A DNA stretch of 12,040 nt, taken from Myxococcales bacterium. Lineage in GTDB: Bacteria > Myxococcota_A > Polyangia > Polyangiales > Polyangiaceae. The stretch covers positions 1 to 12,040 of the forward strand of contig JANYHY010000670.1 of NCBI GenBank assembly GCA_025362165.1, given 5' to 3'. Below the pieces are notes generated by a model that was given only the letters and a program-made list of their open reading frames with translations, searched no databases and was not told the origin of the DNA. Made by a program: the position numbers and the translations under genes. Within the stretch, counting starts at the first letter, position 1, and every line of letters begins with the position of its first letter. Shown in pieces: positions 1-7,733 of this stretch.

Positions 1-1
1 G

Positions 2-1585
2 CGTGAGGCGCTCGAGTTCATGTTGCGCGACTGGCGCACGCATCCGGAAGACGAGACGACGACGTTCGAGCTCGCCGACGCGTTGGAGAGCGCAGGCGCG
101 ACCGAGATGGCTGGACGCTTGAGGCGTCATGTCATGCAGAAGCGCCAAACGAGCGCGCTCGCAGCGCTCAGCACGGACGCCAAGAAAGACGACGTCGGAC
201 GACTCATCGAGCACGTCGACTACGTGCGTGAGCACGCCGGCGTCGCCATGGGCGAGCGTTGGCTGCGCGCGACACTCACCGCACACGGGAGCGACTCGGC
301 GGTGAACGATCTCGCCCAGAATACGTACTTGAGTGAGGAGCGATGGGAGCTCGCGCGCGCGGCGATGCGACGCGGCAAGAGCGTGTCTCTCGAGGCCCGA
401 ATGACGCTTGCCCTCGCGGACGGCGACTACGGCGAGACGCGGCGCCTCTTGGCGATGCCCGCGCTCGAGTCGCCCCGTGTGCGCGCACAAGGTTACGAGC
501 TGCTCGAGCGCGACACCGACGAGCTGGGTGCGTTGCGTGAGGCGTGGACGACCGAGCCCGAAGCCGATCGACAAGCGGTGGCTGAGCGGCTCCGCGAGCT
601 CCAAGCGCGCCACGCTCCGAGCTTGCGGCTCGGCGGCGGCTACGCGTACGTGAACGGCCTCCAAGCGATCGAGGTCGACGTCAGCGCCGCACACGACCTC
701 GGACCCTTTCGTGCAGTCTACATGGGTAGCGGCGGCACTATCTCGCTCACGAGCGGCTCGCCAGCGATCGACACGCTGTCCATGACCGCTCCGCGCACCG
801 AGGCCGCGCTTGGAGTGCTGCTTCGCCACATCGACACGCGAGGCGTCACAGAGCTCGGCGCCGGGGTCGACTATCAGCCTGGTCGCCCCATCCCACGCGC
901 GACGTTCTTCGACGAGCGCCTCTTCGGCAAGGTGTTGTCGACGAAGGTGGACGTCTCGCTCGACGATAGGATCGAGGACACACCTTGGCTGCGGCTCGAA
1001 GGCGCGCGCTCTCGCGCAACAGTCGGCGCGCGAGCAGACTACGCCAAGCGCCTCTACACCGCCGTGGACGTCGCCGGCTTCGAGGATCACTCGCGACTCT
1101 TTCAGCACCTCGCCTTCGGCATGGAGGAGACGTTCGAGACCGGCGTGAAGATCCTGCGCGGCGAGCCGGAGTTGGACATCGGCTTCGAGGCCGAGGCCGT
1201 GCAGCGAGACAACGTAGGTCTTGATCGAGTCAACCAGGTGACGAGGAGCGATCTCAAGCTCAAGGACGCAGACCCCATCGACGGATGCCCGTTCTGCTTT
1301 CTGCCCGCGTCGTATCAGGTCGTCGCGGGGGTCGCGCACCTCGCGCGCGGCGACTTCGCCGATCGCTACCGTCTGGATCGTCGCTCATTTCCTCGCTACG
1401 ACTGCGACGCGGGCGCTGGCGTGATTTTCCCCTCGCAAGAGCCCTGGATTCACCTGGCGTGTGCGCTGAGCTTCCGCGTGATCGGCGCTGGATACGTGAG
1501 CGGCTCTGGCACCTACGATCGCGGCATCGGCGGCAACGACGAGCAGAACGCTCACGCAAACCTCTCTTTTACCCAGCCCTTCTGA
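2..1585 (+). CDS. pelB: PelB-like outer-membrane exporter, 5'-truncated by the window edge
   Basis: PelB carries the Pel polysaccharide through the periplasm (TPR scaffold) and out through an outer-membrane beta-barrel. The frame is open from base 2, so the true start lies upstream; the ATG at 20 is internal. About 527 residues are visible, against roughly 1190 for the Pseudomonas protein. Counting from that ATG, residues 1-200 are helical and TPR-like (paired helices rich in Ala, Leu, Arg and Glu). From about residue 205 (SLRLGGGYAYVNG) the sequence alternates polar and hydrophobic residues as barrel strands do, and it ends in ...NLSFTQPF with a C-terminal Phe, the usual outer-membrane insertion signal. 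Oddities are a CPFC motif (C423, C426) and two more cysteines (C462, C481) in the barrel half. The identity rests on position directly before pelC-G plus this architecture, not on strong primary-sequence motifs. Confidence 0.85.
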   Translation, partial: REALEFMLRDWRTHPEDETTTFELADALESAGATEMAGRLRRHVMQKRQTSALAALSTDAKKDDVGRLIEHVDYVREHAGVAMGERWLRATLTAHGSDSAVNDLAQNTYLSEERWELARAAMRRGKSVSLEARMTLALADGDYGETRRLLAMPALESPRVRAQGYELLERDTDELGALREAWTTEPEADRQAVAERLRELQARHAPSLRLGGGYAYVNGLQAIEVDVSAAHDLGPFRAVYMGSGGTISLTSGSPAIDTLSMTAPRTEAALGVLLRHIDTRGVTELGAGVDYQPGRPIPRATFFDERLFGKVLSTKVDVSLDDRIEDTPWLRLEGARSRATVGARADYAKRLYTAVDVAGFEDHSRLFQHLAFGMEETFETGVKILRGEPELDIGFEAEAVQRDNVGLDRVNQVTRSDLKLKDADPIDGCPFCFLPASYQVVAGVAHLARGDFADRYRLDRRSFPRYDCDAGAGVIFPSQEPWIHLACALSFRVIGAGYVSGSGTYDRGIGGNDEQNAHANLSFTQPF

Positions 1586-1607
1586 CGCTATTTCAGCGTT
1601 ATTTCAA
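1586..1607. repeat. Tandem 11-bp direct repeat in the pelB-pelC gap
   Basis: CGCTATTTCAG is followed immediately by CGTTATTTCAA (9 of 11 positions identical). A small inverted repeat, AACG-AAA-CGTT, follows at 1607-1617. It lies in the 70-nt AT-rich gap before pelC, the only real intergenic space in the pel operon. It could be a protein-binding site or part of a secondary promoter. No convincing -35/-10 pair is visible, and no T-run that would make it a terminator. Confidence 0.4.
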
Positions 1608-1655
1608 ACGAAACGTTCAACCCTCACGCCAGTCGAGACTAAAGTGCGCGCTCCG

Positions 1656-2168
1656 ATGAGAAGACTATTCGCCATCGCCGTCCTCGTAGGGCTCGGCTGC
1701 TCCCCTCAGACCACCTCTGTTCAACGCACGGCGACTCCGCGTGCAGCGGCGCGCTGGGTCATGCTCCCGTTCTCGAACTACTCAGAGACCCCGCAAGCGG
1801 GCGAGCGCGTGGAGGCCATCCTCGACACGTTGCTTCGCAAGCAAGGCGTCGCACAGCTCGATCGCTACCCCGCGCTGAAGGAGGACGACGCGCACCTCAT
1901 CATCAGCGAGCGGCAGCGCTACGACGAGTCGCTCGCGTGGGCTCAGCAGCAGCACTTCGACTACGGTGTCTCTGGCAGCGTAGGTGAGTGGCGTTACAAG
2001 AGTGGCGTCGAGGGCGACCCCGCTGTGGGCTTGACCGTGCGCATCGTGGAGCTGTCGACCAACAAAGTGGTTTGGTCCGCGACGGGTACGCGCGACGACG
2101 GCGACACGGTGAGCGGCGCGGCGCTGCGACTCCTCGACTCGATGGTGCGGGACCTCCTCGGGTCGTGA
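1656..2168 (+). CDS. pelC: PelC outer-membrane lipoprotein
   Basis: PelC forms a ring of lipoprotein subunits on the periplasmic face of the outer membrane and guides the Pel polymer to the PelB barrel. The 170-aa product matches the family length (172 aa in Pseudomonas). The N-terminus MRRLFAIAVLVGLGC is a lipoprotein signal peptide with the acylated Cys at residue 15; the -3 Gly of the lipobox is unusual. Next comes the typical PelC stretch WVMLPFSNYSETPQAGERVE, then a mixed alpha/beta domain with VVWSATG near the C-terminus. A GTG at 1644, 12 nt upstream in frame, is an alternative start (174 aa). Neither start has a good Shine-Dalgarno sequence; ATG 1656 gives the more usual signal peptide. 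The stop overlaps the pelD start by 4 nt (GTGA), implying translational coupling. Confidence 0.9.
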   Translation: MRRLFAIAVLVGLGCSPQTTSVQRTATPRAAARWVMLPFSNYSETPQAGERVEAILDTLLRKQGVAQLDRYPALKEDDAHLIISERQRYDESLAWAQQQHFDYGVSGSVGEWRYKSGVEGDPAVGLTVRIVELSTNKVVWSATGTRDDGDTVSGAALRLLDSMVRDLLGS

Positions 2169-3658
2169 GCAACCGTCCCGGACCGCCGGATCGTCCGTCC
2201 CTCTCGGGGCGCTTCCTCGAGCGACTCGAGGTCAAGCGCCCTGGCGAGGAGCACACTCTCACGATCGCGCCATCTGCGCCCCTGCCGTCGATCCAGACCC
2301 CGCGGTACAACACGGCGCTCCCAACGGAGCCCGTACCGAAAGAGATCCGCCCGCTCCGGGTCTACCTGGAGACCGCTGTGATCACAGCGCTGTTCCCGGT
2401 CGTCGGGCTCTTGGTCGATCGCACGGATCCGTTCTTCTTCACGCACTCGTTCTCCTGGCTCGCCATCGCGCCGCTGCTGGTGGGCGCGCGACATGGCTTC
2501 GCGCTCGGCCTCGCGACCGCGATGATGACGGACGTCGGCATCACGCTCTTCTGGCGATCGGTGCTGCAGCCCAATCACATCGCATTCCCCGGCGAGCTCG
2601 TGATTGGCATCGTGGTCGTCGCGATGATCACTGGTCAGTTCGCGGACGTCTTCCGTCGCGACACAGCGAGGCTCAGGCGCGGCTTGCAGACCGCGCGCAG
2701 GCGGCTCGACGCGCTGTCGCGCTCACACTTCTTGCTCGAGCTGTCACATGATCGCATCGTGCAGCAGCAGCCCCCGGGCGCTCCCAACTTGCGCGACGCC
2801 ATCGCCTCGTCCCGCAGGCTGATCGCCGATCGCGGAGGTACCCTCGCTGACGTCACGCCGGGCCTGCTCGAGATCTTCGCCGCGTACTTCTCCGTGGAGG
2901 TCTGCTCGCTCTACACCGTCGAAGGCGGCCATGCGATCGGCGCGTCGCTCGGCTCGCTCGGCAAGCCGCGACGTGTTGATCCGAACGACGCCCAAATCGC
3001 CGATGCGATCGCCACCACCTCGCTCACGTTCCTTCCTGCGGCCATGGCGCGCGGCGCGCAGAAGACGTCGACTGCGCTGCTCGCTGTCGTGCCGTTCATC
3101 GACACCTCGGGCAAAGTGCGCGCGGTGCTCGCGGTCGAGTCGATGCCCTTCGTCGCGTTCGAGCGCCGCAACCTCGAGGCGATGGTGCTGCTCGGTGGGC
3201 ACATCGCCGACATGCTCGAAGGCGCGGCCGACGAGCACGGCACTCGCCGCGATCTCCAGCTGATCGTGGAGCGCGCGCTGTTCGACCTGCGCAGCTTCAA
3301 GGTCCCCGCTACTCTCGTCTTGTTGCGCGTCGCCGCGACCGGCAAGGCGAACGACGTGCTGGAGGTCGTCCTCGGCGGCGCGCTCCGCGAGCTCGATTTT
3401 CCGTACGCGACGCGAGACGCGAGCGGAGAGCTCTCAGTCTTCGTGCTCTTGCCGATGAGCGACGAAGCCGTCGCGCACGCGCTGCTAGAGCGCATCTCGA
3501 AGATGGTTCAGCGCGAGACCGGGACCACGCTCGAGACCGCCGGTGCGTCGTTCACCTACCACGCGCTAGACACGATGGACACGGTCGAGTCCGCGATGGC
3601 CGCTGTGGAAAGGAGGCGAGACCGTGCGCAAGATGCTCCTCTTAGCGCTGCTCACTAG
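2165..3658 (+). CDS. pelD: PelD, inner-membrane c-di-GMP receptor of Pel synthesis
   Basis: PelD is the c-di-GMP sensor that activates Pel polymerisation at the inner membrane. The GTG at 2165 overlaps the pelC stop and gives 497 aa (455 in Pseudomonas). After a Pro-rich cytoplasmic N-terminus there are four hydrophobic segments (about 68-85, 96-107, 111-128, 143-162), a short coiled linker (165-200), a GAF domain (about 230-350) and a degenerate GGDEF domain (about 375-490). In that last domain R408-E-L-D411 is an RxxD inhibitory-type site. The GGDEF signature is replaced by ASGEL (419-423), so no cyclase activity is expected. R443 lies exactly 35 residues after R408, the spacing of the c-di-GMP-binding R367/D370/R402 set known from Pseudomonas PelD. 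The N-terminal extension is somewhat longer than usual. The C-terminus overlaps pelE by 35 nt. Confidence 0.93.
   Translation: MSNRPGPPDRPSLSGRFLERLEVKRPGEEHTLTIAPSAPLPSIQTPRYNTALPTEPVPKEIRPLRVYLETAVITALFPVVGLLVDRTDPFFFTHSFSWLAIAPLLVGARHGFALGLATAMMTDVGITLFWRSVLQPNHIAFPGELVIGIVVVAMITGQFADVFRRDTARLRRGLQTARRRLDALSRSHFLLELSHDRIVQQQPPGAPNLRDAIASSRRLIADRGGTLADVTPGLLEIFAAYFSVEVCSLYTVEGGHAIGASLGSLGKPRRVDPNDAQIADAIATTSLTFLPAAMARGAQKTSTALLAVVPFIDTSGKVRAVLAVESMPFVAFERRNLEAMVLLGGHIADMLEGAADEHGTRRDLQLIVERALFDLRSFKVPATLVLLRVAATGKANDVLEVVLGGALRELDFPYATRDASGELSVFVLLPMSDEAVAHALLERISKMVQRETGTTLETAGASFTYHALDTMDTVESAMAAVERRRDRAQDAPLSAAH
3611..3616 (+). promoter_or_regulatory. Strong Shine-Dalgarno for pelE inside pelD
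   Basis: A perfect AGGAGG stands 7 nt before the GTG at 3624. It fixes the pelE start and rules out needing the ATG at 3633. It is the only textbook ribosome-binding site in the visible pel operon; pelD, pelF and pelG start by stop/start overlap instead. Confidence 0.85.
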
Positions 3659-4673
3659 CATCGGCCTCCTCGACGGCGCGAGCGTTGGTGCGCTCATCGT
3701 GCGAGACGCGGCGAACGGCGCGCCAGCCACCATGGTCCTCGGCGTGCTCGCGTTGCATGTTGGTCTAGCGGCGGCTGGCGCGGCGGGAGTGGTCGGCCTG
3801 GCGACAGAGCTCGCGAGCCAGAAGGAAGTGGAGCTCACGCCGCTCGACCGGCGCGCGGCGTTTGCGATCGGCGCGCTCGGCCTCGCGTTCGGCGTGTTCC
3901 TGCCGGGCCTCGGCGCGCTCGGTCTCGCGATCGCGATCTACCTCGGTTTCACGGGACGCCGCATCGTCCGCGTGCGCGCTTGGGATTACCTGGACCCCGC
4001 CGAGATCGTCGATCGTGCGCCGCGAATGACGACGCATCGCAACGTGGTCGTCTCGGAGCTCTTCGCGACGCTGTCGGATCGCTCGCCGGAGAACGCGGAG
4101 CACCGCTTCCAGACTCTCTTGCTCACGCGCTTTCTCCCTCCGCGCCAGGCGATCCGCGTGATGAAGCTGGCGCTCAAGGATCCCTCGGACGAAGTGCGCC
4201 TCTTCGCGTTCAGCCGCATCGAGCGCTTCCGATCCTCGATAGAGAGCAACATCAAATCGCTCGAGCAGGCCCGGATCGCCGGCGGTGACGACGCCGCGCG
4301 CGTCTTGCTGCGCCTCGCGGAGAACCACTGGGAGCTCGCGTTCCTCGGGCTCGCCGAGGGCGCGATGCGCAAGCACGCCCTCACCGAGGCGAAGGCGCAC
4401 GCCAAGGAGGCCGCCGCGCTCGCGCCAGAGGTTGCGCCCACTCACTTCATGCTCGGGCGTATCTTGATGGCCCTCGCCGAGTACGTGCTCGCATCCGCGT
4501 CGTTCACGCGCGCGGTCAACCTCGGTTACCCACGCAAGCGCGTCGTCGTGTACCTGGCAGAGTGCGCGTTTCGCAGGCGCGAGTACGACGTCGTCTCCTC
4601 GATGTTGCGCGAGCTCGCGCACAAGCCAGAAGAGAACCAGTACATCGCACCTGTCTTGGACCTCTGGACGTGA
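3624..4673 (+). CDS. pelE: PelE, inner-membrane TPR protein of the Pel synthase complex
   Basis: PelE is the membrane-anchored helical-repeat partner of PelD in the Pel synthase complex. The product is 349 aa (about 330 in Pseudomonas). Hydrophobic segments are at about 4-25, 36-61 and 78-108; the last is long and broken by LPG, so it could be one span or a hairpin. The rest is cytoplasmic and helical: a HEAT-like unit at about 172-200 (LALKDPSDEVRLFAFSRIE), then TPR-like helix pairs at about 237-270, 272-303 and 305-338. The GTG start is set by AGGAGG at 3611, inside the pelD coding sequence. The stop overlaps the pelF GTG by 4 nt. Primary sequence is weakly conserved in this family, so the call leans on gene order plus the membrane-then-TPR layout. 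Confidence 0.88.
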   Translation: MRKMLLLALLTSIGLLDGASVGALIVRDAANGAPATMVLGVLALHVGLAAAGAAGVVGLATELASQKEVELTPLDRRAAFAIGALGLAFGVFLPGLGALGLAIAIYLGFTGRRIVRVRAWDYLDPAEIVDRAPRMTTHRNVVVSELFATLSDRSPENAEHRFQTLLLTRFLPPRQAIRVMKLALKDPSDEVRLFAFSRIERFRSSIESNIKSLEQARIAGGDDAARVLLRLAENHWELAFLGLAEGAMRKHALTEAKAHAKEAAALAPEVAPTHFMLGRILMALAEYVLASASFTRAVNLGYPRKRVVVYLAECAFRRREYDVVSSMLRELAHKPEENQYIAPVLDLWT

Positions 4674-6196
4674 GCCGCTACGGAGGCCCCACGCTCGCGC
4701 CTGGCAAGTGCGCCGACGTCACGTTGGTGCTCGAAGGCACCTACCCGTTCGTGAGCGGAGGAGTGTCGAGCTGGGTGCACCAGATCATCCGCGGGCTACC
4801 TGAGATCACCTTCAGCCTCGTGTTCATCGGCGCCTCTCCAGAGGCGTACGAGAAGATGAAATACACACTCCCTCCGAACGTGCTTCACCTCGAAGAGCAT
4901 TTCTTGAGCGACGTGCCGAAGGGAGATCGCGTCGTCACGCGACGCGGAGACGACGCGTTTTACGACCTGTCTGCGCGCATGCACGACGCCTTGCGATCTG
5001 GCGATGACCTCTCCGGCGAGCTCCGCCAAACCGTCACGCGCCTGCTCGCCGATCCGAAGCGCCACCGCGACGACTTCCTCTTCAGCGAGCGCGCGTGGGA
5101 CCAGATCTGCGAGAAATACGACCAGAACGCGCGCGGGCAGTCTTTCCTCGAATACTTCTGGACCGTCCGATCGATGCACGCGCCGCTCTTCATGTTGTCG
5201 ACTGTCGCCGCGCGCGTCCCACCCTCCAAGTGCGTTCACGTGATCTCCACCGGCTTCGCGGGGTTCTTGGCGACGTTGCTGCGACAGGCGTGGCAGCGAC
5301 CGCTCATCCTCACCGAGCACGGCATCTACACCAAGGAGCGCCGCATCGAGCTCCTCCAAGCGAGCTGGATCAAGGACGACGACGACGTCTCGACCACCAC
5401 CGAGAACGCGAGCATCGGCGTCTTTCGCCAAACATGGATTCGCTTCTTCGAGTCGCTTGGCAAGATGACTTACGACGCCGCGGATCCAATCATCGCGCTC
5501 TACGAGGGCAACCGCGCTCGCCAGATCAAGGACGGCGCGCCGAAGGAGCGCACGCGCGTGGTGCCTAACGGGATCGATCTCGAGCGCATGAGCAAGCTCC
5601 GCGAGAAGCGCGGTCCAGCGATCCCCAAGACTGTCGGCCTCATCGGACGCGTCGTGCCGATCAAGGACATCAAGACGTTCCTCCGCGCGATGCGTGCAGT
5701 TTGCACAATGTTACCGGACGCGACCGGCTTCATCGCCGGACCAGACGACGAAGACGCTTCGTATGCCGTGGAGTGCCGCGAGCTCGCCGAGAGCCTCGGT
5801 TTGAAGGACAAGGTGAAGTTCCTCGGCTTTCAGAAGATCGACGATCTGTTCCCGAAGATGGGCGTGAACGTGCTCACGTCGATCAGCGAGGCGCAGCCGC
5901 TCGTCATCCTCGAGGGCTTTGCTGCGGGCGTGCCTTCCGTCGCCTCCGACGTCGGGTGCTGCCGCGAGCTGATCGAAGGCGTCGACGCGTCGGACCGCGC
6001 GCTCGGCTCCGCGGGCGCGATCGTGGACATCGCGGACCCAGACGCCACCGCGCGCGAGATCGTCGCGCTACTCGGTGACACCGATCGCTGGTTCGCAGCG
6101 CACCGCGCGGGCGTCATGCGCGTCGAGCTCCACTACACGCAGGCGCAAATGCTCCGCCGCTACAAAGACATCTACAAGAAAGCGATCGGCTCGTAG
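4670..6196 (+). CDS. pelF: PelF, cytoplasmic GT4-family glycosyltransferase (Pel polymerase)
   Basis: PelF uses a UDP-sugar (UDP-GlcNAc/GalNAc type in studied systems) to build the Pel chain in the cytoplasm. From GTG 4670 the product is 508 aa, one residue from the 507-aa Pseudomonas protein. The N-terminus LVLEGTYPFVSGGVSSWV (19-36) is the family hallmark, containing the Gly-rich loop GG (30-31). TEHGIYTKERR (215-225) follows. The C-terminal GT-B lobe has VPNGIDLERM (298-307), GLIGRVVPIKDIKTF (323-337) with R327 and K332 placed to contact the nucleotide diphosphate, and the EX7E motif of GT4 enzymes, E407-AQPLVIL-E415, followed by GFAAGVPSVASDVG. There is no signal peptide or membrane span. 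It is coupled to pelE (GTGA overlap) and to pelG (TAGTG, 1-nt overlap). Confidence 0.97.
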   Translation: MSRYGGPTLAPGKCADVTLVLEGTYPFVSGGVSSWVHQIIRGLPEITFSLVFIGASPEAYEKMKYTLPPNVLHLEEHFLSDVPKGDRVVTRRGDDAFYDLSARMHDALRSGDDLSGELRQTVTRLLADPKRHRDDFLFSERAWDQICEKYDQNARGQSFLEYFWTVRSMHAPLFMLSTVAARVPPSKCVHVISTGFAGFLATLLRQAWQRPLILTEHGIYTKERRIELLQASWIKDDDDVSTTTENASIGVFRQTWIRFFESLGKMTYDAADPIIALYEGNRARQIKDGAPKERTRVVPNGIDLERMSKLREKRGPAIPKTVGLIGRVVPIKDIKTFLRAMRAVCTMLPDATGFIAGPDDEDASYAVECRELAESLGLKDKVKFLGFQKIDDLFPKMGVNVLTSISEAQPLVILEGFAAGVPSVASDVGCCRELIEGVDASDRALGSAGAIVDIADPDATAREIVALLGDTDRWFAAHRAGVMRVELHYTQAQMLRRYKDIYKKAIGS

Positions 6197-7557
6197 TGGC
6201 CGGTATCGGGTTCGCGCTCCGCAGGCTGGGCAAGGAGTCGTATGGCGGCATCGCCAGCGCGTACCTCCTCGCTGGGATCATCGGGTCTGGGCCCTGGCTC
6301 ATCTCGATCGTGAGCATGCTGTTCATCGGCCTCTGGGCTCAGCACACTCACGGCAACGAGCTCGTCGTCACCCAGTTCCTCGCCTCGGTCACGTACTTGA
6401 TGAGCGGCTCACTCATCCTCTCATCGGTCTTGCAGCTCCTGTTCGTGCGCTTCGTCGCGGACCGCCTCTTCGAGAAGAACCCCGAGACTGTCGTGCCAAA
6501 CGTCATGGGCGCGATGTTCGTCACGACGTGCGGCGCTGGCGCGGTGGGCACAGCGTTCGTCCTCGTCGGCTTCACGGGCGTCTACACCTTCCGCGCGCTC
6601 TTCGTCGTCGCGCTCGTCGCCCTGTGCAACGTGTGGATCCTCAGCGTGCTCCTCAGCGGGATGAAGGCGTACCGCAGCGTCGTGCTCGTCTTCTTGGGCG
6701 GATACACGATCAACGTGCTCACCGGCGTCTCGCTCGAGCGGTTCGGCCTCGCAGGGTACCTCTCCGGTTTCTGCATCGGTCACGTCGTCATGCTCTTCGC
6801 GATGCTCGTCTTGGTCTTCCGCGAGTACCCCACGAAGAAGCTCGTCGCGTTCGATTTCTTGGTGAAGAAGAACGTCTTCATCGAACTCTCTCTCACGGGC
6901 GCGCTGTTCAACCTCGCCGTGTGGGTGGACAAGTTCATCTTCTGGGCGAACCCGGTCACGAGCGAGGTGCTCATCGGCACGATTCGCTATTCGGTAGTCT
7001 ACGACGTGCCTGTCTTCGTCGCGTACTTGTCAGTCGTCCCAGGGATGGCGGTCTTCCTCGTACGCATCGAGACCGACTTCGCGGAGGCGTACGACAAGTT
7101 CTACACGGCCGTGCGCGAGGGCGACTCGCTCGCGCAGCTAGAGCGGTTACGCAATCAACTAGTGGAGGCCGCGCGCGCCGGCATCTACGACATCTTCCGA
7201 ATCCAAGGCCTCACCGCTGCGGTCCTGCTGCTAGTCGGTGGTCGCGTGCTCGGCGCGTTTCATATCCCGATCTTCTACGAGTACCTGTTCAAGATCGACG
7301 TCATCGGCGTCGCGTTCCAGGTCGTGTTGCTCGGCATCTTCACGATCCTCTTCTATTTGGATTATCGGCGCCTCGTGCTCGCGCTCTGTGCGTTCTTCGT
7401 GGTCGCGAACGTGGGCCTGTCGATCGCGAGTCAGGTGCTCGGACCGCGCTTCTACGGGTTTGGGTTTGCCGTATCCGCGGCGCTGACTAGCCTCCTGAGT
7501 TTGGGGGCGTTGTCGTACAAACTGGACCGCCTCGAGTACGAAACGTTCATGCGTTGA
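6196..7557 (+). CDS. pelG: PelG, 12-span inner-membrane Pel transporter (MOP-flippase-like)
   Basis: PelG works with PelD and PelE to pass the nascent Pel polymer across the inner membrane. The 453-aa length fits the family (456 in Pseudomonas). The GTG at 6196 shares its G with the pelF TAG. The start MAGIGFALRRL is the standard PelG N-terminus. About twelve hydrophobic segments can be read: near 22-48, 63-86, 103-128, 134-154, 162-178, 188-208, 228-248, 266-288, 337-353, 367-388, 392-410 and 420-440. A charged cytoplasmic loop (290-335, with TDFAEAYDKFYTAV) divides eight from four spans, and WVDKFIFW (243-250) lies in the seventh. It is the last pel gene: no gene overlaps its stop and no clear terminator follows. 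Confidence 0.96.
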   Translation: MAGIGFALRRLGKESYGGIASAYLLAGIIGSGPWLISIVSMLFIGLWAQHTHGNELVVTQFLASVTYLMSGSLILSSVLQLLFVRFVADRLFEKNPETVVPNVMGAMFVTTCGAGAVGTAFVLVGFTGVYTFRALFVVALVALCNVWILSVLLSGMKAYRSVVLVFLGGYTINVLTGVSLERFGLAGYLSGFCIGHVVMLFAMLVLVFREYPTKKLVAFDFLVKKNVFIELSLTGALFNLAVWVDKFIFWANPVTSEVLIGTIRYSVVYDVPVFVAYLSVVPGMAVFLVRIETDFAEAYDKFYTAVREGDSLAQLERLRNQLVEAARAGIYDIFRIQGLTAAVLLLVGGRVLGAFHIPIFYEYLFKIDVIGVAFQVVLLGIFTILFYLDYRRLVLALCAFFVVANVGLSIASQVLGPRFYGFGFAVSAALTSLLSLGALSYKLDRLEYETFMR

Positions 7558-7733
7558 CCGTAAACGAACGGCATCTATGCAAACTAGCTTAGCGCCGATC
7601 AGCGCCATGATTGCAGGCGCATCCCCCGGACAAACGCTGGAGAAGTGCTGGACACGGCTCGGTCCACCTGCGTGTAGGACACGGGGGAAATTGGCGCTGC
7701 GATCCATGGAACGGGATGTGCTCGTGGTTGAGC
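7558..7733 (+). other. Non-coding gap after pelG with possible RNA structure
   Basis: No credible gene is seen in these 176 nt. TCCCCCG (7622-7628) can pair with CGGGGGA (7682-7688), TGGAC (7649-7653) with GTCCA (7662-7666), and GATCAGCGCC (7596-7605) with GGCGCTGCGATC (7693-7704, two extra bases). Together they could form a nested fold ending just before the next small gene. It matches none of the riboswitch consensus sequences I can recall, including the c-di-GMP GEMM class. The structure may be chance in GC-rich DNA. Confidence 0.25.

Noticed and set aside
1988..2164. Upstream extension of the pelD reading frame over pelC
   Set aside because: The pelC frame here encodes a conserved lipoprotein. 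The GTG at 2165 overlapping the pelC stop gives a PelD of normal size, and the extension would be an Arg-rich shadow.
3355..3460. PelD C-terminal domain as an active diguanylate cyclase
   Set aside because: The GGDEF motif is absent (ASGEL in its place); only the binding site is kept.
4562..4669. Upstream extension of the pelF reading frame over the end of pelE
   Set aside because: The GTG at 4670 gives 508 aa, matching the family length, and the family-typical N-terminus follows soon after it.
6075..7490. Long + strand open frame overlapping pelG
   Set aside because: It is extremely rich in Arg, His and Ala, has no recognisable motif, and lies over a clear PelG coding frame; a high-GC shadow.
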